NCBI GenBank assembly: GCA_017621455.1 | Contig: JAGATC010000020.1 | Location: forward strand, 248,001-312,000 | From: Alistipes sp. | Lineage (GTDB): Bacteria > Bacteroidota > Bacteroidia > Bacteroidales > Rikenellaceae | Direction of reading: 5' to 3' | DNA: 64,000 nucleotides | Shown here: piece by piece, positions 7,854 to 15,787 of the stretch | Layout of the letters: each line of letters begins with the position of its first letter | Numbering within the stretch: position 1 is the first letter of the stretch | Notes under the pieces: model-generated | Databases searched by the model: none | What the model was told of the DNA's origin: nothing | Seen by the model: the letters and a program-made list of their open reading frames with translations, nothing else | Made by a program: the position numbers and the translations under genes

Positions 7854-10415
7854 TTAATTAATCTCATTGTTGTCAGCATCACCACTCTCTAACGTGTCGG
7901 TTGCGGTAATATTGTCCTCATCCTCGATTATAGGCTCCTCCAACGCGGGCTCATCCTCCAGAGCGTATGCGTCGTAGTAGTCCTCCTCAAGTGTAGCATC
8001 ATCAGGTGCGGGCAGCTCTACCTCCTCATCGTCGATAATCATGGTCACGGTGAAGCGGTCCTTGCCGTTGTAGTTCTTCATATCCTCCACAACCACGTTG
8101 TTTATAGTGAAGGCATCCTTGGGCATATCCTGATGCTGGAAGCCCATGTAGTCCATGATGACACGGTTGCGGTGCTCCATGAGCTGTACCATCTGCTCCT
8201 CGACAACGTCGCCATAGAGCTGCATAGCCTTATTCTCGGCATTCATATGCGAGGGGTCTATGCCGCGTGCCGTGAGCAACGAGTCGGCGTAGGCTATAAC
8301 CTCCCTGTTCGACATCTTGGTGTCGTTAATCTGCGAGAATGCCAACATATCGAGGTAGCCCTCCTTGTCGCCATGCTTGTAGTTGTAGTAGGCGATTTTG
8401 AGGTTGAGGTTGGCTATGCGCTGTGTTGCACGCTTATAGTTTACACGCTGTGTGAGGCGTACGCGCAGGGTGCTATCGCCCTTAAGCGCATTTGCCATAT
8501 TGTCGAGGCGTGCGTAGTGCTCCGAGCCGAGACCTGGGTCTAACAGATCGAGGTCGATATGACGGAAGGTGTCCTGCTTGCTCTTGTCCATAAGCTCAAA
8601 GGGTGATGCCACGAGCTTAAGCATGAGGTTACCCACTGCCTTAAGTATAATCTTGCGATACGAGAACTTAGGCTCGTCGAGGTGTCCCGAGATGGGTAGG
8701 TCGATGTCGATGTGGTCATCCTTATCGGTGAGTACCCACACGGCAAGACGCAACGGTAGCTTCAGCTCCACATCCATCTCCTTGTCGCGCTGACCCACCT
8801 TGAAGAGGTATGTGCCCAACTGGTTGATGCCGCTAAGTGCACCGTTCGATACCACGTTCTGGCTGCGGAAGGTGAGGTTACCCGAGGTGATGGGGAAGCC
8901 CGTGTAGTACTCCACGTAGGGTGATAGTCCCTCCATGTCGACGTTGGTGAGCATAAGCATAAGGCTCTGGTTGTGGAAGTCGCTAAGCGAGCCATCCCAA
9001 CGTAGCTGTACCGAGCCCTGCTTAGGTAGCTTGGCGCTGAGCGTGATGTTATTCTGGCCCATAAGGTCTATGTTCGTGCCCGTGATTGCCACCTCGCGCA
9101 TCGGGTACTCGAACTTGCGGTGCATGGTGTTATCCGAGTAGAGGAAGTCACCACCCTTAAGGTCTACGTGTGCTATGCGCAGTACCATGTTGGCGAAGGG
9201 TGCCTCCTCCTCGCTTGTGGTCACCGTAACGCGCTCCTTGACGTCGTATAGCTCCTCACCCTCCTCGGTAGCGGTAGACTCGATGGTGATGACGGGCTCG
9301 TCGTAGAAGAGCGGGTCGAAGTTTGTTGAGCCATCTGCCTCGAATATCATCTCTGCAGAGTAGCCGTTTGCCACGAGTGACGACAGGATGTAGCGCTCAG
9401 CATCGATGTTAAGCTCCTCGATGCCCACCTCCAGGTGGTTGGTGGTGAGTACCTTTCCTCCGTTCGAGGCGGTTATGCCAAATCCATCGGCTGTAGCCGT
9501 GCCGCTAATGTCCATCGAGAAGATGTCCATAACGTTACCCACAAGGCTGAAGTCGGCATTGGCAATACCTGTGATGCTACCCACATTGAGGTATGGGGTC
9601 CAGTATTTGTATGTCTCAGCCAATGGGAACTCCTTCACTGAGCCATCGAAGGTGAAGTCCCAGCTGTTGTAATCGAGCTCTATGATGCCTTCGAGCTGTG
9701 CGCGGTCGTTGATTATGGCCGACGACTCGATATGGCTAAAGCCACCGTCGAGGTAGAAGCGTGGCGTGGCGAGGTTAAGCTCGGTAAGCTCCCAGCGCTG
9801 GTCTATCTCGTGGTCGAAGTATGCGAAGTGGCTATTGCGTATGATGATGTTATCGAGGGTTATTACCCAGGGCTCGCCCTCCTCCTCTTCAGGCGTCTCC
9901 TCGGCAAGATACTCCTTGTCGATAAACTCAATCATGTCGTCGAGGTTGAACTCCTCGACATCCTGGTCGATGCGTAGATATGCCTCGTCGGCGTATGCGC
10001 GGGTGATGTGGACATGGTTGCTAAATAGCTCACTCAGTGCGAGCTCCGCCTCGAGGTGCCCTATGCGCGCAAAGTGCGTAGAGTCGTCAGCCTCGTAGAG
10101 GATAAGGTTATCCACCGATGCCTCACTGCTGAAGAGCTTTATGCGAAGGTTGTCCATCTCTATGCGGCGACCTACGAGCTCCATGTCGTGCTTCTCGACA
10201 TACCACTCGACGATGGGGCCTAACCAGGTGATTGCTGCCGCTACGGCAAGTAATATTAGCAAGAGTAGCGATAGCGATGTCCAGAGTATTATGCGCTTAG
10301 TCTTGCTACGCGGTTTCTTCGCGTTGCCATTTATGCTCGTTGCCTCTACGTTGACTTGGGTGCTCTCTCCACTCTCGTTGGGGGTTGTGGGCTTTAACTC
10401 GGTGTTATTGGTCAT
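7854..10415 (-). CDS. AsmA-like / DUF748 family protein
   Basis: Large 853-residue inner-membrane-anchored periplasmic protein. A cytoplasmic Lys/Arg-rich N-terminus (KKPRSKTKR) leads into one transmembrane helix (about 46-68). A long beta-rich body follows with DUF748-type motifs such as LWTLDNIII-like ITLDNIIIRNSHFAYFD and LKGGDFLYSD. The C-terminal 60 residues are very acidic. AsmA/DUF748 relatives are proposed to help move lipids between membranes; the role here is inferred. It starts 7 bases after the SDR gene, so it is almost certainly co-transcribed with the reductase genes. Confidence 0.8.
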   Translation of the reverse strand: MTNNTELKPTTPNESGESTQVNVEATSINGNAKKPRSKTKRIILWTSLSLLLLILLAVAAAITWLGPIVEWYVEKHDMELVGRRIEMDNLRIKLFSSEASVDNLILYEADDSTHFARIGHLEAELALSELFSNHVHITRAYADEAYLRIDQDVEEFNLDDMIEFIDKEYLAEETPEEEEGEPWVITLDNIIIRNSHFAYFDHEIDQRWELTELNLATPRFYLDGGFSHIESSAIINDRAQLEGIIELDYNSWDFTFDGSVKEFPLAETYKYWTPYLNVGSITGIANADFSLVGNVMDIFSMDISGTATADGFGITASNGGKVLTTNHLEVGIEELNIDAERYILSSLVANGYSAEMIFEADGSTNFDPLFYDEPVITIESTATEEGEELYDVKERVTVTTSEEEAPFANMVLRIAHVDLKGGDFLYSDNTMHRKFEYPMREVAITGTNIDLMGQNNITLSAKLPKQGSVQLRWDGSLSDFHNQSLMLMLTNVDMEGLSPYVEYYTGFPITSGNLTFRSQNVVSNGALSGINQLGTYLFKVGQRDKEMDVELKLPLRLAVWVLTDKDDHIDIDLPISGHLDEPKFSYRKIILKAVGNLMLKLVASPFELMDKSKQDTFRHIDLDLLDPGLGSEHYARLDNMANALKGDSTLRVRLTQRVNYKRATQRIANLNLKIAYYNYKHGDKEGYLDMLAFSQINDTKMSNREVIAYADSLLTARGIDPSHMNAENKAMQLYGDVVEEQMVQLMEHRNRVIMDYMGFQHQDMPKDAFTINNVVVEDMKNYNGKDRFTVTMIIDDEEVELPAPDDATLEEDYYDAYALEDEPALEEPIIEDEDNITATDTLESGDADNNEIN

Positions 10416-10422
10416 AGTCGGT

Positions 10423-11241
10423 TTACTTTTGCCACTTCATCGTAAAGCTACGCAAGGGGCGAATTAGAAATCCTGGAAGATACTTGCAAATGGGTATTAG
10501 TAGGCGGAACCACCAGTCGGGTACCACCACGCGGCGACCCTTAAACATGGCATTCAGACCACGTCGGGCACAGCTCTTGGGCGACATCAGGATGCCGGTC
10601 TTTAGGCCGAAGCGCTGCAGGTCCTTAGATAGACCGTAGAGGTCGGTGGCGATACCTGCGGGGCATATAGCCGTTACCGTTACCCCTGTCTTTCGCAGCT
10701 CCTTGGCAAAGGCCTCGGTGAAGCTCTTGACGTAGGCCTTCGAGGCGCTATATAGTGCTAAGCCAGGGAATGGCATCCAGATGGAGTAGGACGACATGTT
10801 GAGGATGCGTCCCTTACCACGCTTTACCATATCCTCGCCATAGAGGCGACACATAGAGGTTAGCGTAAGGTCGTGCAACAGCAGTAGACGCTCGATACGC
10901 TCCAAGGGGGTATTAAGGATGTCGCAGAACGAGAAGATGCCTGCATTGTTTACCACCACGTCGAACTCATAGCCCTCGGCCACGGTGTCGTCGTGAAGCT
11001 GGCGGGCAGCACCCTCGGTTGCGAGGTCCATAACCCTCCCTACACACGTTACGGCGTGCTGCTCGGCAATAATTCTCGCCTCGGTGACGATGGCGGGGTC
11101 GCAGTCGACCATATATACGTTGTAGCCGAGGCATGCTAAGCGCTCGGCATACTGGCGACCGATACCCTTGGCTGAGCCCGTAACCATAGCCCACGCCTTG
11201 CCGCGTGCTACCTCTCCTCGTCGCTTATTACAAAAACACAT
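10423..11241 (-). CDS. SDR-family dehydrogenase, candidate 3-beta-hydroxysteroid dehydrogenase
   Basis: NAD(P)-dependent short-chain dehydrogenase of 272 residues. The cofactor motif is TGSAKGIG (21-28), the NNAG motif is at 98-101, and the catalytic triad is around S150/S151, Y164 and K168 (YSASK). The C-terminal hydrophobic segment (about 240-260) may touch the membrane, as in steroid-active SDRs such as 17-beta-HSD12. Third in the operon after the 5-alpha-reductase homologue and the OYE enzyme, with a 17-base gap. By analogy with the 5AR/5BR/3-beta-HSDH gene set of Odoribacteraceae, a 3-ketosteroid substrate is likely. The family is certain; the substrate is inferred. Confidence 0.9.
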   Translation of the reverse strand: MCFCNKRRGEVARGKAWAMVTGSAKGIGRQYAERLACLGYNVYMVDCDPAIVTEARIIAEQHAVTCVGRVMDLATEGAARQLHDDTVAEGYEFDVVVNNAGIFSFCDILNTPLERIERLLLLHDLTLTSMCRLYGEDMVKRGKGRILNMSSYSIWMPFPGLALYSASKAYVKSFTEAFAKELRKTGVTVTAICPAGIATDLYGLSKDLQRFGLKTGILMSPKSCARRGLNAMFKGRRVVVPDWWFRLLIPICKYLPGFLIRPLRSFTMKWQK

Positions 11242-11258
11242 AACGCTCCTTTCTCGCC

Positions 11259-12506
11259 TTACTTAATTGAGTTAATCTCCTTCCAAAGGCGCTCGGGGAT
11301 ATGCTCCTTGCAGTTGTGGCAGCACTGCATATCGACTGAGTACATGCGTGCCATGCAGTAGTCGCGGTGGTCGCAGCCACTACGCGTGGCCATGTCTCCC
11401 TCCTTAAGCTTATTCACAAATGCTGGGTCGTTAACCAGGGCACGTGCCATCTGCACAAGCTCGAAGCCCTCGTCCAAAACCCTCTCAATGCCCTCACGTG
11501 ACACCAAGCCGCCGACATATACCAGCGGGCCTTTCAGTGCTTGGCGGAACTTCTTAGCATTCTCCAAGAAGTAGCACTCCTCGAAGTCGTACTGCTTGAT
11601 AAGCCACTGGCCAAAGAGCGAAACGACAATCTTCTGCAGCCACTCGTTCCAACCCATGTAGTAACCCATGGTCTTTGTGGGGATACGGCCACGCATCACG
11701 GCCATAGGTGCCTTAGATACGAAGCCCGATGATAGCACAATGCCGTCGACACCAAAGGTCTCAATCTGCTTGGCTATCTCTATAGACTCGGGTACCTGAA
11801 TGCCCGATTTGAAGCCATCCTCCATGTTATGCTTAACAAGTACACCCATGCCACGCTTGCGTGCAGCCTCCATAACCTCCTCTAAGCACATGTTCATAAA
11901 GCGCATGCGATTCTCGAGTGAGCCACCATACTCATCGCGACGATGGTTCGTATAGGGCGACAGGAACTGCGAGATAAGGTAGCCATGGCCTGCGTGCACC
12001 TCCACTGAGTCGAAGCCTGCGTTGTAGGCGGTCTCTACGGCTGTGCCGAAGTCCTTGGCAAACTGCTTTATCTCCGCCTTGCGCATGCGGCGGTGGAACG
12101 TAGGTGAGTATAGATTAAAACCGTTAGATGCCGATACGGGGAAGCTACCTGCCGTAGACCAGTGTGTCATATTACCGCAGTGGCCAAGCTGAATACCCAC
12201 GGCAGCACCCTCGTTGTGTACAGCGTCGGTAAGGTCTCTAAGTGCGGGGACAATCTCGTCGCGTAGCCATAGCTGCTTGTTGAACGAGATACCGCTACGG
12301 TTGATTGAGGCGTAAGCTACAGTGGTCATACCGACACCGCCTTTAGCCACGCTGACATGGTAATCCTTGAGTGCCTGAGTAGGGGCGAAGTCCTTACCCA
12401 TCGACTCGAATGCCGCTGAGCGTATCACACGGTTGCGTAGTGTTACGCTACCAAGCTTGTAGGGGGTAAATAGTTTTGACTCTTCGAGTCTCTTTGTGTT
12501 CTCCAT
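11259..12506 (-). CDS. OYE-family NADH:flavin oxidoreductase, candidate steroid delta4-5-beta-reductase
   Basis: FMN-dependent ene-reductase of 415 residues. The TIM barrel opens with LFTPYKLGSVTLRNRVIRSA. It has QLGHCGN, HAGHGYLISQFLSP and the NHRRDEYGGSLENR signature, plus VYVGGLV and MARALVNDP near the phosphate site. It lacks the second flavin/NAD domain of 2,4-dienoyl-CoA reductases. The cysteine-rich tail has an unusual spacing (C-x5-C-x10-CC-x2-C) where BaiCD-like enzymes carry a 4Fe-4S motif. I start at ATG 12506 (MENTKR), which leaves an 11-base gap to the upstream gene. Context suggests a 3-oxo-delta4-steroid substrate. Confidence 0.92.
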   Translation of the reverse strand: MENTKRLEESKLFTPYKLGSVTLRNRVIRSAAFESMGKDFAPTQALKDYHVSVAKGGVGMTTVAYASINRSGISFNKQLWLRDEIVPALRDLTDAVHNEGAAVGIQLGHCGNMTHWSTAGSFPVSASNGFNLYSPTFHRRMRKAEIKQFAKDFGTAVETAYNAGFDSVEVHAGHGYLISQFLSPYTNHRRDEYGGSLENRMRFMNMCLEEVMEAARKRGMGVLVKHNMEDGFKSGIQVPESIEIAKQIETFGVDGIVLSSGFVSKAPMAVMRGRIPTKTMGYYMGWNEWLQKIVVSLFGQWLIKQYDFEECYFLENAKKFRQALKGPLVYVGGLVSREGIERVLDEGFELVQMARALVNDPAFVNKLKEGDMATRSGCDHRDYCMARMYSVDMQCCHNCKEHIPERLWKEINSIK

Positions 12507-12517
12507 ATTTCTGGAAT

Positions 12518-13300
12518 TTAGTAGATAAACGGAATAATACACTTGCGCTTCAATGAGGTGAACTCCTCGCCAAACTCGCGCTCGTAGCGCTTATACAGCG
12601 ATGCTGAGCGGGGACCGAGGTTGGCAAAGGTCCATAGCGCGAATACCACACCTGCCCACGACCATGAGGCTATGGCGAAGCCTACCCACTCCATAAACTC
12701 ACCAAAGTAGTTGGCACTCGACACATACTTAAACATGCCACCCTTGGGGATGTAGTGTTTGGTGTCGCCAGGCTTACGTAGGTTGCGTATGACGTAGTCG
12801 GAGTGGAGGTTGGTGACAAAGCCAAAGAGCCATACGGCCGTGCCGATGTAGATGAATGGCTGCGAGAACCAACAGTCGTAGTAGCCCATTTCGGGGGCGT
12901 AGTAGAATATCCAGCCACCCTGCATTACGGCATTCAACGTGTTGAACACCATGCCCATAAGCATGATACCTACGGGCATCTTCGAGTTGCCACGTATAAG
13001 CATCGGGAAGATAAACGAGCGTTGGAAGTAGTGTGTTTGGAAGATGATAAATAGCGTGAGTGGTGCCGCCTCAATGGCGTAGTCGGACATCCACCACAGG
13101 ATGAACATCACGATAAACACCGGACACTCCATAAGCACCCATGCCACACGGTTGGGTACGGGGAAGCCAAACTTTGGGTTGAACAGATAGCCGTAACCCG
13201 CATCGACAAAGTATAGTGCGACGAAGACTACAACGGCCACAGCAGCCATCACAACGAGGAAGGTGTTGTAGCTATCAAGCGATATAAACTCTGAAAACAT
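12518..13300 (-). CDS. Steroid 5-alpha-reductase family protein (3-oxo-5-alpha-steroid 4-dehydrogenase)
   Basis: Integral-membrane NADPH-dependent reductase of the delta4 double bond of 3-oxo-steroids, 260 residues with about seven hydrophobic helices. It resembles human SRD5A1/SRD5A2 along its whole length. E58 in VLMECPVF and Y91 in THYFQRSF align with the catalytic pair E57/Y91 of SRD5A2. The cofactor-binding C-terminal half keeps NLHSD (164-168), LRKPGDT (174-180), YIPKGGMF and ANYFGEFMEW (196-205), and ends CIIPFIY. First gene of the operon, behind a TAnnTTTG box embedded in a palindrome. Confidence 0.94.
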   Translation of the reverse strand: MFSEFISLDSYNTFLVVMAAVAVVVFVALYFVDAGYGYLFNPKFGFPVPNRVAWVLMECPVFIVMFILWWMSDYAIEAAPLTLFIIFQTHYFQRSFIFPMLIRGNSKMPVGIMLMGMVFNTLNAVMQGGWIFYYAPEMGYYDCWFSQPFIYIGTAVWLFGFVTNLHSDYVIRNLRKPGDTKHYIPKGGMFKYVSSANYFGEFMEWVGFAIASWSWAGVVFALWTFANLGPRSASLYKRYEREFGEEFTSLKRKCIIPFIY

Positions 13301-13333
13301 AGTTAATCTTGGTTTGTGTTAGTGTGCATCGGC

Positions 13334-13350
13334 TGATACCAAAGGTATCA
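13334..13350. promoter_or_regulatory. Palindrome over the -7 box of the steroid-reductase operon
   Basis: Perfect inverted repeat TGATACC-AAA-GGTATCA. On the minus strand it contains TACCTTTG (13347-13340), the likely -7 box, 40 bases upstream of the 5-alpha-reductase start. A repressor bound here would block the promoter. Confidence 0.6.
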
Positions 13351-13392
13351 CGTTCATGATGAAAATTCTCGCAAATATACGAAATTTTTCTA

Positions 13393-13409
13393 AAAGACCA
13401 AAGGTCTTT
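13393..13409. promoter_or_regulatory. Second palindrome upstream of the steroid-reductase operon
   Basis: Perfect inverted repeat AAAGACC-AAA-GGTCTTT, sharing the core ACCAAAGGT with the palindrome at 13334-13350. The centres are 59 bases apart. Candidate second operator. Confidence 0.45.
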
Positions 13410-13515
13410 GTTGTAAATGCACTGAGGATAGGGTAATATGGCGTGTTGTTGAGTGTAAAGTGCCAATAGATACAACGAAAATGAGGACAAGCACAAGCTT
13501 GCCCTCAACTTCTTA

Positions 13516-13569
13516 CTCCTTGCTCCTTGCTCCTTGCTCCTTGCTCCTTGCTCCTTACTCCTTACTCCT
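13516..13569. repeat. Heptanucleotide tandem repeat
   Basis: About 7.7 copies of CTCCTTG/CTCCTTA. They are flanked on both sides by the same 16-base direct repeat, CTCAACTTCTTACTCC (about 13504 and 13567). Together with the promoter region it fills the 309-base gap between purA and the steroid-reductase operon. Non-coding. Confidence 0.85.
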
Positions 13570-13609
13570 CAACTTCTTACTCCCCCCCCTGGCTCGCAAA
13601 TAGAGCGAA

Positions 13610-14893
13610 CTAAAAAATCTCCTTGCGGATGATGGTCTGCTCGCGGTCGGGACCTACCGATACCACTGCCACCTCGGTGCGTGTAAGCTCCTCGAGCTTG
13701 GCGATGTAAGCCTTGGCATTTGCTGGGAGCTCGTCGTATGACTTGATGGCGGTGATGTCCTCCTGCCAGCCATCCATCTCGATATACTCGGCCTCTACGC
13801 GCTCGAGCTGTGCGATGGTTGAGGGCACGTAGTCGATATGCTTGCCGTCGAGTTTGTAGCCTGTACAGATACGAATCTTGTCGAGACCCGAGAGTACGTC
13901 GAAGAGCATGAGCGATAGGTAGTTAAGACCACTGATGCGACGTACGTGGTTGAGTACCACAGTGTCGAGCCAACCCACACGGCGAGGACGACCCGTTACG
14001 GTGCCATACTCGTGGCCACGCTCACGGATGTAGTTGGCACGCTCGTCGAAGAGCTCGGTGGGGAACGGACCCTCACCCACGCGGGTGGTGTAGGCCTTAG
14101 CCACGCCCATAACGTTGTTGACGTAACGTGGTGCAATACCGGTATTTACGGGCACGCTGGCTGCCGTAGGACTCGATGATGTGACGAAGGGGTATGTGCC
14201 GTGGTCGATGCAGAGCATAACGCCCTGAGCACCCTCAAACAGCACCTTCTTGCCCTCCTCGATAAGGCGGTTTAGCAATACCGACGTGTCGCAAATCATC
14301 GGACGGAACTTCTCGCCAAAGGCGAGGTACTGGTTGTATATGGTATCGAAGTCGCAAGGCTCCATACCAAGTGCCTTTAGCTCAATGTTTTTCTGCGCCA
14401 AGGCATCCTTCAGACGCTCCGCGAAGTACTCCTTATCGAGTAGGTCGCCCATGCGAATACCTACGCGGCTATACTTATCGGTGTAAGCGGGGCCGATACC
14501 CTTCTTTGTGGTGCCAATCTGGCGGCCACCCTTAAGTGCCTCGTAAGCGCCATCGAGCATAGCGTGGTAGGGCATAACGCACGCTGCGCGATCCGAGATA
14601 TAGAGTTTGTAGTCGGTGATGCCCGCCTTGTGCAGACGGTCAAGCTCCTCCTCCAACGACACGGGGTTAATGACCATGCCGTTAGCCATCACGTTGATGA
14701 TGTGGGGGTTGAACACGCCCGAGGGGATAGACTGCAACGCGAACTTCTTGCCATCGAAGACGATGGTGTGACCTGCGTTGTTACCGCCCTGGTGGCGTAC
14801 TACGACGTCGGCACCGCCAGCATAGAAGTCGGTGATTTTGCCCTTACCCTCATCGCCCCACTGGGCACCTACAACTACCAATGTATTGCTCAT
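13610..14893 (-). CDS. purA: Adenylosuccinate synthetase
   Basis: Joins IMP and aspartate using GTP in the first step from IMP to AMP, in the cytoplasm. At 427 residues it has the family length. GDEGKGK (13-19) includes the general base D14, and GGNNAGHT carries H42. GTTKKGIGPAY, the GVMLCIDHGTYPFVTSS loop and TGRPRR complete the set of purA signatures. Probably monocistronic, with its own promoter box. Confidence 0.98.
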   Translation of the reverse strand: MSNTLVVVGAQWGDEGKGKITDFYAGGADVVVRHQGGNNAGHTIVFDGKKFALQSIPSGVFNPHIINVMANGMVINPVSLEEELDRLHKAGITDYKLYISDRAACVMPYHAMLDGAYEALKGGRQIGTTKKGIGPAYTDKYSRVGIRMGDLLDKEYFAERLKDALAQKNIELKALGMEPCDFDTIYNQYLAFGEKFRPMICDTSVLLNRLIEEGKKVLFEGAQGVMLCIDHGTYPFVTSSSPTAASVPVNTGIAPRYVNNVMGVAKAYTTRVGEGPFPTELFDERANYIRERGHEYGTVTGRPRRVGWLDTVVLNHVRRISGLNYLSLMLFDVLSGLDKIRICTGYKLDGKHIDYVPSTIAQLERVEAEYIEMDGWQEDITAIKSYDELPANAKAYIAKLEELTRTEVAVVSVGPDREQTIIRKEIF

Positions 14894-14978
14894 AATACTT
14901 TAATAAAGTTGACTGATTTTCACTATTTTACAGCCGTGCATCTTGCGACGTCGGCTGCTAAGCATAATTTTACGCCTA

Positions 14979-14986
14979 CAAAAGTA
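14979..14986 (-). promoter_or_regulatory. -7 promoter box of purA
   Basis: TACTTTTG on the minus strand fits TAnnTTTG and gives an ~85-base leader. The leader contains a short hairpin (CAGCCG / CGGCTG, 14931-14957). No purine riboswitch pattern was recognised. Confidence 0.5.
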
Positions 14987-15061
14987 GTAAAAATTTGGAT
15001 ATGCGCGCTATAATTTGCCGCGAAAGTTATCAACAGGTTGTTGCGTTTCTTCGAAACACCA

Positions 15062-15787
15062 TCATCGCTTGCTATTCATCTTATACTCGTAGGAGTGGCG
15101 GCCCTCGGCGCGAAAGTCGCTGTGGTAGCGCTCCAATACCTCACGGTAGACCTCCTCGTAGCGCGGAATAAAGAGGTCGTTGCCACGCTCCATATTCTCT
15201 ATAATCTCGCACGCAAGTGCCTCAGTTAGAGCAAGGTCGGTAGAGCCATTGTAGAATGATGTGCCCTTAATTGCACCTGGCGCCACGTGGAGTATGCGGT
15301 TAGCCGTGCCTGCCATCTCAAGCTCCACATTCACACTCTCAATAAATATCTTAAGTGCCGCCTTGGATGCACCATATACCGCAAAAAGGGGTGAGGACAT
15401 GAAGCCTGCGATGCTACCCATAACTGCCACGCGGAAGGGCTCCTTCGAGCTTAGGCGCGGGTAGAAGTGGTGTATGATGCGCATCACGGCCGTGGCATTT
15501 ACAGCCATCGAGGCTGTTATGTGCTCCTCCTCCACCTCGGCGAAGTGTGCGAGGCGGCCAAAGCCTGCGGTGATGATGAGCGTGTCGATGTCGCTAAAGC
15601 CCTCGAAAAGAGCGAAGTCTGAGCCACTTAGGTCAAATTCGGTGAAGCGAAACTGCTCGAGCATGTGCTCCTTGTTGGGTGCTACCTTGTCGACGATGTA
15701 GACCCTCTCGTGGCCTCTATTTAGGGCGAGCTCACGGGCTATGGCGAGGCCTATGCCATTGGCGCCACCTACGACTAATGCACTCAT
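15062..15787 (-). CDS. SDR-family oxidoreductase of the polyol-phosphate cassette
   Basis: Short-chain dehydrogenase of 241 residues. The cofactor motif is GGANGIG (7-13), and the catalytic residues are S125, Y138 and K142 (YGASK). It is the last gene of a three-gene minus-strand operon, overlapping the end of the cytidylyltransferase fusion gene by 4 bases. A likely role is reducing a keto-sugar or keto-sugar-phosphate to the polyol that is then activated with CTP. That is inferred from the neighbours only. Confidence 0.88.
   Translation of the reverse strand: MSALVVGGANGIGLAIARELALNRGHERVYIVDKVAPNKEHMLEQFRFTEFDLSGSDFALFEGFSDIDTLIITAGFGRLAHFAEVEEEHITASMAVNATAVMRIIHHFYPRLSSKEPFRVAVMGSIAGFMSSPLFAVYGASKAALKIFIESVNVELEMAGTANRILHVAPGAIKGTSFYNGSTDLALTEALACEIIENMERGNDLFIPRYEEVYREVLERYHSDFRAEGRHSYEYKMNSKR

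Noticed and set aside
8133-8543. Plus-strand open frame opposite the AsmA-like gene
   Set aside because: Antisense shadow of a strongly supported gene; codon composition mirrors the real frame.
13516-13569. Coding repeat or CRISPR
   Set aside because: The unit is only 7 bases, no supported frame crosses it, and it sits between a gene end and a promoter.
14894-15061. Purine riboswitch ahead of purA
   Set aside because: Only a short six-pair hairpin was seen; no three-way junction with the conserved loop sequences was found.
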